Shown here piece after piece: positions 1 to 11,569 of a DNA stretch of 64,000 nucleotides. The position numbers and the translations under genes are program-made. How positions within the stretch are numbered: the stretch's first letter is position 1; the number at the start of each line of letters is the position of its first letter. The notes beneath the pieces were generated by a model that saw nothing but the letters and a program-made list of their open reading frames with translations, was not told the DNA's origin and searched no databases. Origin of the DNA: Limnanthes douglasii subsp. nivea. Its lineage: Eukaryota; Streptophyta; Magnoliopsida; Brassicales; Limnanthaceae. Location of the stretch: assembly GCA_036936605.1 (NCBI GenBank), contig JAUPFV010000002.1, positions 265,058,770 to 265,122,769 on the forward strand, written 5' to 3'.

Positions 1-479
1 TTACTGAATATCAAATGACATATGTATGTTCTATTGTAAATGGTTTATCCATATAATACTCAACTATTTATTTAAGAATCTTCTCTTTAATGTTGATGTG
101 GTAATTATTAGTTGAGTCTTTATATGGGTCTAGATAGGATATTAAACTAGTATGTAATCATAAACAAGTAGCACGTGCACTCTTTGGTCCATTAGTTGAG
201 TCTTTATACGGGTCTAGACCATTCATTCACCTTGAGAGTGGAAAACAATTAATATAGTAATTATTGATATATAATTTTATCTCTCTAAAATATTTCAGTA
301 TTATTCATATATTGACGGTGTTCTGACCGTCTAGACCTGCCCATAGGGTCCTAACTCAACTGAGCATCATCAATGGTGTCGTATGTGGGAGGAGACTAGT
401 ATCTCGGATAGTATTTTTCCAAAATCATCTATAAAAAGTCACTACTCACTCTATTTTTTATTTCGACTATGTAGAATGC
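1..479 (+). repeat. Possible decayed LTR and leader of a Tat-like element
   Basis: No gene is seen here. A direct repeat of about 28 bp (core TTAGTTGAGTCTTTATA) occurs near 108 and again near 192. A TATA-like CTATAAAAAG lies near 430. Gag-like sequence follows from about 480, so this may be the end of an LTR plus leader. Neither LTR edge can be fixed and no partner copy was found, so the call rests mainly on position. Confidence 0.3.
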
Positions 480-1830
480 TACTGAGGTTGAGGTCTTGGT
501 AACGTCCAAAGCTCTAGAAGAAGTTAAAGAATTGTTCTGATATCCTTCTAGATACAACTATCTTTCGAGCTCTGCTAGAAGATAGAAGCTGAGCCCATTT
601 GATAAATGGTCGCGATACTTTGTAGTCATATATTGAACATGAGTCTAAGACATTTGAGTTTGATTTCCAAAGTCATGAAAATCTATATGGATCAAGATTT
701 TTAGAGGTTCATAACAGGGTATCGGATCTCTTAGATGAGATCATGTTAAGCGATCTCAAGATATCCACAAAAGGAAGTATAGAGTCATGAACTAGCATCA
801 CACTTCTTCTTTATCATATGTCAAATATATTGATCTTGGTTGGGATTCTAGGTATATTAAGCACAAAAAACGTTGACACTCTCATTCTATGTGTCACGAC
901 AGATAAATGAAAATGCACATTTAGTGCAAGGATCTGACTATGAGGTCCAATACTGACCCATCCCCCTTCACATGAAGGTCTAAACCCGATATTTCCACCT
1001 CAGGTTTGACCATTGGGGCCAACCCATTATCAATATATGCCTCCCTAGCACATTCTCGTAAAACGTCATTTTTAACTAGTGGATCCTCCCACCATACTAT
1101 AACAGGATCTTATATATATTTTATTGATGGAACATGTTTAGTCGGCCTTTCAACATCCTTTTATGGGACTAATCCGGTTTGAGGTGTAGCGCAAAGAATA
1201 AAATGTTATTATCTGAAGGCATATGGGAAAACTATTTATTATTCAAAACCATATCATTCCAATCCTAATTAACCTTTTTTTAGGGTTACCAAGGTTTGAC
1301 CCAACATCCGGTATGAAACGATACTGTTGATGGTAAATCTATATGCAAATACCAAGTATGATAAGGTTCTTTAAGACGCCAGAGATATTAGGTGAAAAGC
1401 TACCTCAGAGGTTTGAAAACTAGAAGATGGAAAATAACAATGGGTCATGAGATTCTGACCAACATATTGAACAGTTTAGAAATGTAGCGGGGATGATCGT
1501 TTGTTATGTAAGGGTTTCTCGATGATCTTTAAGAGAAAAGTCATAACCTCGTTTAACCAATTAATTTTTGGCTTAGTTAGAAATTTCAAAGCACTGCCAT
1601 TTATGTTCAAGTATTGTAAACAAGATTCGAATGAAAATCTAAAATATTATACCTGGAAATTTGGAGAAACAAAGAATAACATCGAGTGTTGTGATGAATT
1701 AGGGGCATGTACTTCTTTTAAGTATGAAATTTTGATGGGGATACTGGTAGAAGATGTGATCAAGAGGAAGGCTTTGTTTTCGGTGCTTATGGCCATGTAG
1801 AGTCACAAATCAAGGTAGAGAAAATTATGC
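480..1830 (+). pseudogene. Degenerate gag of a Tat-type gypsy element
   Basis: A decayed gag with many stops and frameshifts. The longest open piece is 1501-1800. It shows the same order of residues as the gag of the better elements in the window: LLC-GFS, then a stretch ending NENLKYYTWKF in the place of ESLKDYTNRF. This is the central retrotransposon gag domain that would form the virus-like particle. The similarity is patchy and the piece cannot encode a working protein. Retroelement origin is fairly sure; the exact family is not. Confidence 0.55.
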
Positions 1831-2480
1831 ATCTGATAGGCAGACGTTAATCGGTAGATTCCAGCTAAAATACTGTCAATATTATCCAATCAACCAATCT
1901 CAACCTTTATCCAACAAGCTCATAATCCCCAACCAATCACTCGAGTAAGTTCGATCATTATATGTCTTCTGTGTATTGGCCTACCGGTATCCCATGATGA
2001 AACCACCAAACGAGGTCTCAAACTTACCCAACGGATAGGTGGGGCGAAAGGAGTGGTCACGCAAAAAATTGAGGGTTATAAAAACATCAAGAATAAATAC
2101 ACTGCTTACGATCTATCACAAATCTAAGGAATTTGTATATTTTTTAAATTCATTATCGATGCTCACACTTAAGTTTATAAGTACCATAACGACATTAGAC
2201 ATCACAATAGAGACTGCAAGGTCTAATTGAGTTTGTTAAGAACATATCTTTGGAGTCTAAAATGAAGTGAAATTTGAGCTTAAACATGAGCAAATAAAAA
2301 TCAGGGGCACAAATAATAAACTAAAATACAAACATATCATGGTCAATTAAGATTTATATGAAATATTAGCCAAACCCCATGAGAAAGGTTACTTGGGTTT
2401 TAAAAAAACGAAGATAAATTCATGACCATCGTTGGGGAAGAAATATTATTCGGTATAATTAACTCTTCCGTGAAAAGCAT
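1831..2480 (+). other. Gag-to-protease linker region, no readable gene
   Basis: By position this would be the end of gag and the nucleocapsid of the decayed element. No CCHC motif or long frame could be read. The short frame at 2039-2230 has no recognisable domain and is probably chance. Confidence 0.3.
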
Positions 2481-3030
2481 GCGTCCAAATTTGAAAAATA
2501 GTACCATTGTTAGACTTTGTATTATTTTTATCGAGCCCCACTTGCACTGATGATCATTATCAACGATGACCTTCGAGGAGTGGTTGAGGCTTATAGTGCC
2601 TTTACATTAATCATTACTTGCATTGATGGGATAGAAGTAAGGAATGTTTTGATTGATTCATGTACTTTTACCAATATAATATTTAAAATTACACTTGACA
2701 AGATGAATAAATCACCAATTTATCAAAATTTTGATCAAATTGTAGTGCGATTTACCAGGGAGGATGCCAAGCTCGTGGGTGAATTAGAAGTTGATGTGTA
2801 CCTAAGAATAAGATAATACAAGAAAATGCTAAGCATTTTTTTATGGTGGTTGAAAGTACTAATACCTAAATTTGATCATAGGGCGATCATGGATCGCCAA
2901 GATTCATGAAATTTATTTGACATCACACCAATGTTTTTGCTACATAGTGAAATGTAAAATAAGATTTATAATCAGGGGTCATAAATTCTCTAAGGAGTGT
3001 TACGCGACCTTCATTGTTATGAAAAAGAGA
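2481..3030 (+). pseudogene. Degenerate gypsy aspartic protease, copy 1
   Basis: The open piece 2517-2816 holds IEVRNVLIDSCTFTNIIF, which matches the protease motif (I/V-D-T-G-S-S-A-N-I-L-F) of the Tat elements further along the window. The catalytic Asp is kept, but the usual T-G is changed to S-C. Downstream, out of frame, is the usual continuation around the RSW and KECYAT motifs. In a working element this enzyme would cleave the Gag-Pol polyprotein. Here it is broken by stops and frameshifts. Confidence 0.6.
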
Positions 3031-3479
3031 TAACAATTAAAAGATGTGTCACTTGATGTATAAGGTGCTAACGATACTCGCGAGGCCTCAATCCTGTTAG
3101 TTCATGATGAGGCTACAAAACACTAAAATTTGGTGAGAGAAAGATTTTAAATATCGATATTACCATCTCAAATAGTCTTAGGATTTTATTTTTACCTTTG
3201 TAATAATAATTTGGATGTTTTAGCTTGGTAATCAGATGACGTAACTGGGATAACTCGAAAATGATATGTCATAGACTGTCGGTAAATCTGAGTGTATGAT
3301 CCATCATTCAAATGATAAGAGGTTTATTTATATAAAGTTAGAGGTTATTATGCTTGGAGTAGATCGACTATCAAAAATCAGTTATACCCGTGAATCTGCA
3401 TACTCATTATGTACTGCTAATCTTGTATTACTCTCATATGTGTGTAGATTTTAGTGATTTAAATAGGTCTAATCTTAAA

Positions 3480-4040
3480 TAAACATTTTTATACCAATAA
3501 TAGACATAACAATAATTGAGGGAACTAAGATCCGACAAAATCATGATCGACGTGGGCATTTCAGCAAACATCTTGTTCAAGTCCACTTACAAACAAATAA
3601 AAAAAGCATACTATCATACTATGTTCACATAGAACAATAGTTGGCTTCACATGGATCATTTTGGAAGTAATTGAAGAATTTTAGGAAGACATATTGTTAG
3701 GAAAATGACCATTCAATAAAATAGTGAGAGTATTGTTTATAGTGATCGATGGACCGACCTCATACAATGCTTTTTTTTTTGTAGATCATGGTTTTCAAGG
3801 ATACATGTTGTTGCCTTAAGTGTCCATCAGTGTTTGAAATATGCACTTGGGGGTCAAGTCGGAGTTATCAACAGTAGCTAGAGAGGGCTATAGAATGTTA
3901 CGTTACTGTTATGGCTCCTAAGATAATCCAGAATGCTGAAACAAAGAAAGAATAACAATTGTGGAATTCCACTTCAGAGACATATATTGTAGATGATTTA
4001 AGATAGACTCCAAATTCGTAATACCTGATGAGGATGTCGA
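3480..4040 (+). pseudogene. Degenerate gypsy aspartic protease, copy 2
   Basis: A second protease remnant begins near 3535 with MIDVGISANILF, where the catalytic D-T-G has become D-V-G. It runs through a SWFSRIHVVA and VHQCLKYAL stretch that is nearly the same as in the intact-looking elements (near 17815 and 25855). Two proteases only 1 kb apart mean that at least two decayed Tat copies are joined or nested here. Confidence 0.6.
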
Positions 4041-5145
4041 AATACATAATTTTTATAATGGATTTTTTTTAAAGATTAGACCTCAGTTATAACACGTGTG
4101 TATTTTTTTTAAAGATTAGCCGTCGTTCAAGAAATCACCAGGTGTATTATTCTTCATAATTTTATAATATAACACGTACTTATTATATTTTTCTCTATAT
4201 TATTCTGACTGTAAATAAAAAATATCAAATTTTAAAATAATAATTTTAAAATACAAATTAAAAAATTCATAAACAAACATTTAAATAGTTTCATATATTT
4301 ATTAATAAATTATTCGGAAATCAAATTTATTAATATTAGTCAAGATATCACCAATAAAAATTAATAATAAATGACATATACTTTAAAATCCTACGTTTAT
4401 ATTAAGAGGGATGAATATATTTATTAATCTAATAAAATATTATTTATTAATATTTATAATCAGTTAGAATTATACTAATAAATATTTTCTCTTATAAAAA
4501 TAATTTAACAACAGTAACAATTATATTCTCTGAACCAGTAAAATGAGGAGTCCTCTGGATCAGCGTTAAAACTTCAACCTATCAATCACAATACTAAATC
4601 AGTTAACTTCAAAAAAATTCTTACCCGTAAGTTTTATTTTATTATCTCATTAGGTTTATTAAAATTATTTATTCAATTCATATATTTCAGTAACTCATTG
4701 AATATTTAAATTATATATATATATATATATAGCAAATAAATAATATCCTGAATAGATATAAGAAGTTAAAAAGTAATTTTAAAATATAAATAAGTTTTAT
4801 GTATACGTCAAATAAATATTTTCAAATTCATAAATAAGTATTTAATTCTTCATTAAATATTATGTTATATTTAATTAACATTAGTCAAACTAACGTAATA
4901 ACAATACGGATTATAAATTTAAATTAATTTTAAAATATATATTAAATATTAATTTATGTATAAATATTTTCAAATTCATAATCGCATTGAATTTATTATA
5001 TTTATTGATAAATGCAATTAATATTACGAATAAACATTTTCAAATTTACGAGCATCAAATTAATTATTTATTAATATGTTAATAAATGACATTGTTAATC
5101 TATTATTTATAACAAATATTATTAATATTTTTCATCTCCATCATC
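4041..5145. repeat. AT-rich region with degenerate repeats
   Basis: No gene is visible. The tract is very AT-rich, with a (TA)n run near 4709-4731. A motif close to AAATATTTTCAAATTCATAA recurs near 4811, 4963 and 5033, so part of it is a worn tandem array. By position it is the untranslated 3' part of a decayed Tat element. Confidence 0.45.
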
Positions 5146-5575
5146 GACGAAGCTTTAAGTCAAAAAAATCCGAATCTTCAAAACAAAAATGATTGTAGAC
5201 TAAGTGATCTCCAAAATAGAACGTCAAATAAATATCCATCTCCATGATAAAAAAAGGCTATAAGCCAAGTGCATTTTTCTCCGTACTAAAAAGCCAAGTG
5301 ATCTCCAAAATAGAACTCTATCTCCATTATAAAAATGGATATAAGCCTAGTTATCTCCATCTCCATGATAGAAAAAAGTCTATAACTTAAATGATCTCCA
5401 TCTCTACGACAGATATGACTATAGTCCAAGTAAATCTCATCTCCATGTTGGAAAAGACTATAAACAAAAATAATCTTCATCTCCATGATAAAAAAGGCTA
5501 TAAGCTAAAATGATCTCCCTCTCCACAATAAAAAAATGTTGAACGCCAAATGATCTTCATGTGTTTGTTTATACT
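5146..5575. repeat. Tandem array with a 40-46 bp unit
   Basis: About eight to nine worn copies of a unit containing TGATCTCCATCTCCATGATA followed by an A-run and GGCTATAAGCCAA. The same unit returns at 8545-8680 in front of the next LTR. It is therefore a property of the 3' untranslated region of this element family. The open frame on the other strand at 5286-5486 is made by the repeat and is not a gene. Confidence 0.7.
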
Positions 5576-6126
5576 TTTTTATGTAACTCCGCCACAGGGT
5601 CACGGACCACGCCTAAAAGGCTAGGCAATAGAGCCATACTGTGCCATATTTGGACATGATCTAATGACAAACGGGCTAATTGGTCATGCCCACTAGGCTA
5701 TGTTAACGGGTCATACGGTGCTCAATACCGCACTCAGGTATTAATAAACGCGAACTACTCCAAGCCCACTGGTTACGCAAATGGCCAAACCGGTCGCTCC
5801 GCGAACTCAACTATGACCACTTTATTAACCATAAGTTACGCAATGAGCCCCACTGTGCTCGATCTTACAGAATAAGTTTAAAGGTAAACAAGTAAAAAGT
5901 ATAAACACACATCCTCCCATAAATATCTCTAACAAAATATTCTCCAGTGATCAATACAAAATATTCTTCAGCAATAAGCAATGTATAGATATACAAAACC
6001 AACAAAACAACATCATCGACCACAAAAAATACAAAGTCTTTTCTCCATCACTAGGTTCACGACATCTACAACATACATCCATATATAGTCTTCACTTCAT
6101 CCTTCATCAAATACTAGGAGGGCTAC
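5576..6126 (+). other. 3' untranslated region before an LTR, with a polypurine tract
   Basis: No gene is seen. Several GGCCATAC-like and GGTCATAC-like words resemble the 76-77 bp repeat at 8699-9140. The region ends in AGGAGGGCTAC at about 6116-6126, a likely polypurine tract that would prime plus-strand DNA synthesis just before the LTR. Confidence 0.45.
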
Positions 6127-6888
6127 ACATCTATGTCAACCTTATCCAACAAAAATCAAAGCATGTCGAAGAAGCAGGTAACATCCTAGCAGCCTGCTAA
6201 TTGTTAGATGTACTCTTTTCCTTTGGAAAAATAAAGCTTTTTATCCTCAAGGGAGGTTTCAGCCGGCAAAGGTTTTTAACGAGGCAGGAACAATTTAGTA
6301 CGAACCAAGTTGGAGTCTTCTCCAACAACAGTTCGGCTAGGAAAATTAATATATATAACCAAGCCTTATGAATTTTCGGAGTCTAGCCAACATGGCTGAC
6401 ATAGTTTCTTCGACATGATCAGTGGCGCCTTAGCAAAAAAATAAAAGAAGAGAGAGCTACGACAACTGACAAAATAAAAGCGAACAAGCTCCCTCAAAAG
6501 CAAAGAAGATTACACTATCCGGATATTATATGTGACTATTATAGTCTTTAAGTTTCGCTACACTCTAACTCAAGGACTAGGAGGACTCCTAATGAGGCAA
6601 TATTCTGTATAGAATATCTGGATAAAAATACAATTTATCTGTAATTTAATTAGGCTTTATTATTGTATATTTATTATTTATATTCTGTAACGAATATCAA
6701 TAAATAAATAGAAACGTCTATGTAATAAATATAAATAAATAAGGGAGACTAGATGTCACGTCCAAGGCCTATAAATAGGAGTCGAGCTCCATTGGTAAAA
6801 TATCTAAAAATATATACAATAATACAATTACAATTTTTCCTTTTATTTCTCCCTATATTTCGTTTCTTTTCTCTCTATTTTCATATCA
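6127..6888 (+). repeat. Old LTR A of a Tat-like element
   Basis: About 762 bp between the polypurine tract and a CA end. Its first ~450 bp match 9358-9830 at low identity, which pairs it with LTR B. It holds the conserved run TGTACTCTTTTCC followed by GGTTTTTAACGAGGC (about 6210-6285) and a TATA box TATAAATAG at 6770-6778. RT-like sequence begins only ~40 bp downstream, so gag, protease and the primer site are missing. The left edge lacks a clear TG. Confidence 0.6.
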
Positions 6889-6929
6889 GAATGATTTAGG
6901 TAATTTGTTAAGAAATTTATCCTTATCAA

Positions 6930-8130
6930 GTAGATCAACTAACGAAGGTGGAGCATATCTAAGAGTTTCAATACCCATTGTGGACAGCCAACCTAGTACT
7001 AGTCATGTCTTAACTTAAAATATTTAAACAAGACTTATCTGTAGGATCTTTTACTTGTCCCAATAATTGACAAGTTGATAAACTCGACTTCGGGTAATAA
7101 TTTTTATCATTCATGGACGCTTTTCCGGGGTATAACTAGATACATATGGATCTGAAAGACAAAAAAAAACACCATATTCATAATATGTAAGGGTCTTCAC
7201 TGCTATAAAGTAATGTCGTTTGGTTTAGAGAATGATAGGGCTACTTATTAGTGATTGGTAAATAAAGTTTTCGCTAGCCATATCAGAAGAAATGTTTAAG
7301 TTTATATTGATGATATATTAGTAAAAAACATAATGGATGAGGATCATTTTTCCCATCTAGAAATTTTTTCTAACCTGAAACCCTTTAACTTAAAGTTGAA
7401 CCAAAAAATTGCATGTTTGGTGTTCGGTCTATAAATTCTTGGTTTATATAGTAAATGAAAAAGGTATTCAATCCGATCGATTATAGTTAAACACTTTGAT
7501 GGTTATCTGCCCCTGGAATACGATGTAATTAAAAGCTTGTTATATGCTGAAAATTGATACGTAAAATTAGAAATTTAGCTTTGGCTATAGTGGGCACAAA
7601 ACGAAAAATGAGGCCATATGTCTACGTCTATTATATTACAGTTCGAACCTTCTTTCCACTTAAAAATATGTTGCACAAAGTAGATGTATCGGGTCAGATG
7701 ACTAAATGACCAGTCGAATTATGAGATTATGACATCAAATTTGAACCTCGAACAACAATTAAAGCACAAACTTTGGTAGACATCCTAGTCGATTTTCATT
7801 TTAAATGACCTGAGCGTGAACCAAATATTGATGAGCCTCAGAATGAGTGGATAGTTCGAGTGATAGAGGCTCAAACATTTTGGGTTGTTGATTAAGGTTT
7901 CAGTTGATATCCTCATTTGGAGACTCAATGTACCAAGAATTACGCTTTATTTTCAAAGAATCAAATAACAAAGCAGAGTACGAAGCAACTTTGGCAAGAC
8001 TAAGGCTTGTGCAAATTTGTGGCATTAAGATATTTCGTTTGTTAAGTTATTTGCAGCTTCTTATTAATCATGCCACGAGTCAGTCCAGAGCATCGAGTAC
8101 GAACATATTCACCGAAAAAATTTAAACATA
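6930..8130 (+). pseudogene. Degenerate Tat-type RT, RNase H and archaeal-type RNase H
   Basis: Translated across frames this gives the RT entry motif (QYPLWTAN near 6975), the core YIDDILVKN near 7300, an RNase H stretch, and then an aRH stretch, open at 7904-8125 (ESNNKAEYEATLARLRL, then LQLLINHA). RT followed by two RNases H is the mark of the Tat lineage. There are many stops and frameshifts. No integrase follows. The piece is bounded by LTR A on the left and repeat arrays on the right. Confidence 0.7.
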
Positions 8131-8544
8131 CGCGTGCATGGCACCTAACTCAACAATAAGTAAGGAATATCGACACGAAAAAAAATACCAACAATACAGA
8201 AATACAATGTACAACCACACACGATCAATTAATACAACAATTACACTACTACATGGAAAAAGGGGTACACACACAACATTAAAAATCTTTGAATAATACA
8301 GGTGTATTTCAAAACTCAAATTTGAGATCTCAAGTATAAAATTAAGTTGTCAAAAGAGTAACAACTTCAAAAGAGAGACAATTACAACAAAATCATAACA
8401 AATATTCGTCATTAAACTGAATATCTATTATGACATTGTCAATGGATATTCCAAAAAATAACTTTTAGTCCTCATCAATGGTTTCACTTTATAACTCGAA
8501 CTTCAAAAAAATCAACATATAAAAGAGTTGTCAAACCATTCACC
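8131..8544. other. No gene seen
   Basis: AT-rich sequence between the pol remnant and the next repeat array. The - strand frame at 8122-8319 has no domain or codon pattern of a gene. Integrase would be expected here in a full element, but none can be read. Confidence 0.3.
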
Positions 8545-8680
8545 ACGTGATCTCCATAATATACGTCAAATCATCTCCATGATAGAAAATGCTATGTGCC
8601 AAGAAAACTTCATCTCCATGCTACGAAAATGCTATAAGTCAAATAATCTCCATGTAAAAAACAATGAAATCTACAAAAAG
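8545..8680. repeat. Short array of the 40-46 bp unit
   Basis: Three or so worn copies of the ATCTCCATGATAGAAAATGCTA unit described at 5146-5575. They mark the start of the 3' untranslated region of the second old element. Confidence 0.6.
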
Positions 8681-8689
8681 AAAGGACGT

Positions 8690-9140
8690 ATATACTAAGC
8701 GAACATGGTTAATAAACCAAGCCTATGAGGTCACGCAAGAGGCCATAGTAAGCCTAGACTTAAAAAGTCATATACGAGAACATGGTTAATAAACCAAGCC
8801 TATAAGATCATGTAGTGGGACATATTGAGCCTCGACTTAAAATGTCATATTAGCAAACATGTTTATTCAACCAACCCTATAAGGAAACACAAATGGCCAT
8901 ACTGAGCCTAAACTTAAAAGGTCGACTTCATGAATTGATTAATAAAACAAGCCTATAAGGCCACGCAAGAGGCCATACTGAGCCTAGACTTAAAAATTCA
9001 TATAAGCGAACATGGTTAATAAACCAAGCGTACAAGGCTATGCAAGAGGTCATACTGATCCTAGACTTAAAAAGTCATATTAGCGTCCTGGTATATCAAC
9101 AAAACCAGTAAAGGCCACGAAAGAGGTCATACTATGCCTT
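8690..9140. repeat. Six tandem copies of a 76-77 bp unit
   Basis: The anchor AATAAACCAAGCCTAT and its variants fall at about 8711, 8788, 8865, 8941, 9018 and 9095. Each unit also carries a GGCCATACTGAGCCTAGACTT block. The copies are worn. The array lies between pol and the right LTR, where Tat/Ogre elements are known to carry satellite-like repeats. Confidence 0.8.
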
Positions 9141-9357
9141 GACTCACGAGTTGTATATATATATCGACCCAAACGAAAAAACGACAAATGCCACTATGTT
9201 TCCTACATACTTACAATCTACACACAATCACTTACAACAATTCAGTAAATTCTCCAAAATAAGAGTCACGAAAAGTACAACGTAACATAGTCAACAAAAA
9301 ATCAGTACAACTAATATAGTTATTACTTTATCGTTTAGAAAATACTATGGGGGCTAC
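9141..9357 (+). other. End of the 3' untranslated region with a polypurine tract
   Basis: No gene is seen. It ends in TATGGGGGCTAC (9346-9357), a clear polypurine tract directly before LTR B and parallel to that at 6116-6126. Confidence 0.5.
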
Positions 9358-9990
9358 TCATCAGTATCCAGCAAAAACTTGAAGCATGCCAAAAAAACAG
9401 GTAACGTCTTAGCAACCTACTAATTGTTAGTTGTACTTTTTCCCTTTCAAAAAATATATCTTATTATCCTCAAAGGAGGTTTTGGTCGGCAAAGGTTTTT
9501 AATGAGGCAGGAACAGTAAAGTGCGAACCAAGTTAGAGATGTCTCTGATAATAGTTTGGCTAGGAAAATTGCGCCAACCAAACCTTAAGACTTTTAGAAG
9601 TCTAGCCGACATGGTCGTCGTCGTTACTTCAACATACAAAACGATGCCTCGACAAAAAGATAAACGAAGATAAAGCTACGAAAATTGTCAAAATCAAAAT
9701 CACAAGCTTCAACAAAAGACAAAAAAAGACTAGAAAATTACACCATCCAGATATTATTATCGATCATTATATATTTTTTAAGTTTCACTACGCTCCAACT
9801 CAAGCACTACGGTGACTCTTGATAAGACTATATTTCATATATAATATTCGGATAATAAATAAAGTACGAGAAGTATATATGTATTTAATTACATGTAATA
9901 TTTTGTAAGTTATCAAAATACATGATTTTGTGTTTATTACTTCAAACACGTAACAAGCAAAAATAAATAAAGAAGAGGAAGCGAGCTCTT
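9358..9990 (+). repeat. Old LTR B of a Tat-like element
   Basis: The first ~470 bp match LTR A (6127 onward), including the TGTACTTTTTCCC and GGTTTTTAATGAGGC blocks. After about 9830 the two diverge. A TTTTATAACTAG stretch at 9988 could be the TATA box matching that of LTR A. Identity to LTR A is low, so the element is old. The right end merges into the tandem repeat at 9960-10640. Confidence 0.55.
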
Positions 9991-10640
9991 TTATAACTAG
10001 TATAAGTAATGGTGAAAAATCTAGATGTAAGATCAGACCAAATCCTTAGTGTTCTATTAGGGATTTTTCACTATCATTTTACATATAGTGTATGTATTCT
10101 TCATAAACTAAATAAAGAAGAGGAAACGAGCTCTTTTATAACTAGTATAAGTAATGGTGAAAACTCTGTATGTAAGATGAGACCAAATATTTAGTGTTTG
10201 ATTAAGGATTTTTCCCTATCATTTTACATATAGTGTATGCATTCTTCATAATATTTTTTATATGAGGTTGTTTACACCATAGTTGTTATATTTATTTTTC
10301 GTTTGTGAATGTTTTCACAAGTTTATTCTTCGAACATGTAACAAACAAAAATAAATAAGGAAGAGGAAACGAGCTCTTTTATAACTAGTATAAGTAATGG
10401 TGAAAACTCTATATGTAAAATCAAAACAAATACTTAGTGTTTGATTAGGGATTTTTTCCCATTCATTTTACATATAGTGTATGTATTCTTCATAATAGTT
10501 TTTATAGGAGGTTGCTTACACCATAGTTGTTATATTTATTTTTTGTTTGTGAACGCTTTCACAAGTTTCAAGTACGTGGAACTAAATGAAAAATATTATA
10601 AAATTAAATTAAAGAAGAGGCATAAAACATTATGAACCAT
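9960..10640 (+). repeat. Three direct copies of an LTR-like segment
   Basis: The block GAGCTCTTTTATAACTAG followed by TATAAGTAATGGTGAAAA starts near 9983, 10128 and 10371, so the offsets are about 145 and 243 bp. Copies 2 and 3 also share the later block with TGAGGTTGTTTACACCAT. Copy 1 is truncated. This looks like repeated duplication within the end of LTR B. The small frames at 10009-10194 and 10441-10635 lie in the repeat and are not genes. Confidence 0.7.
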
Positions 10641-10966
10641 AGAGATAATATCCAATCAATTAATGACAAAGCTTCAACAACTCCACTTTTAAAGTTCTTA
10701 GCCAACATTATATTTATATTATATATATATATATATATATATTATTTTATTAGAATATAATATTTTGGATTTGTGTTTAGGAGATGTTTGTATCAATGCT
10801 TTTTGTATTTTTTGTATTTATATAATTCATTGATTTTGTATTTTTTATCGAGTTTATAAATATTGAAAATATTAAATTTTGTATGACCCTAATTCTTAAT
10901 TTCTAAATCACTCACACTAAAGCACAGGAATATTATAGAGACAAATAAATATTAAAATATACTCAT

Positions 10967-10997
<31 letters not shown>

Positions 10998-11560
10998 TAA
11001 TAATTTTTACCCATAAATTTTATATCCATAATAATCATTATTATTTTAAAAGATAAAATATCGATATTTACTCAAAATAAAAAAAGTTAGTTATATATCT
11101 AAAAAAATTGAAGTTTATTCAAGAACAAGAACAGAGTCTTGAGACTTCAAACCATTTAAATTGGTTGCTTGCCAGAGTATTGAAGTGATTCCGTAAATCC
11201 AAATATGGGAAAATGCCTTAAACACAAAAGTACATAAAATAGAACTAGTTCTGATTCTTCGGGAAACTTAAATCAAAATAGCAGAAGAACCACTAATATC
11301 TGTCAGAGGAAAAAAACCAAGAAACATAATATCTTCTACTGCAAAGAAACAGAGGAAACAATCAACTTGTAGAAGTTAATCACCAAAACAGTAATAATCA
11401 TAGTTACGATCTTACGAAGAATCCTATATTCGATATGTGTAGCAAGAATGAAACATTGAGGACCAACTCAATAAAAAATGTACGCTGAAATAATAAGAGT
11501 TACATCGAGAGAGCCTAAACTAGAACATACTGGCATAAAAAAGGAGATCACATAGCCCTT
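10641..11560. other. AT-rich spacer, no gene seen
   Basis: Contains (TA)n runs near 10713-10741 and 10968-10994. No open frame, RNA gene or transposon end could be supported. The last few hundred bases may be the 5' untranslated region of the LINE that follows. Confidence 0.4.
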
Positions 11561-11569
11561 CAATTCACA

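Noticed and set aside
5286..5486. - strand 66-codon frame
   Set aside because: Made by the 40-46 bp tandem unit; low complexity with no start context or domain.
10009..10194. 61-codon frame
   Set aside because: Lies across two copies of an LTR-derived direct repeat and has no domain.
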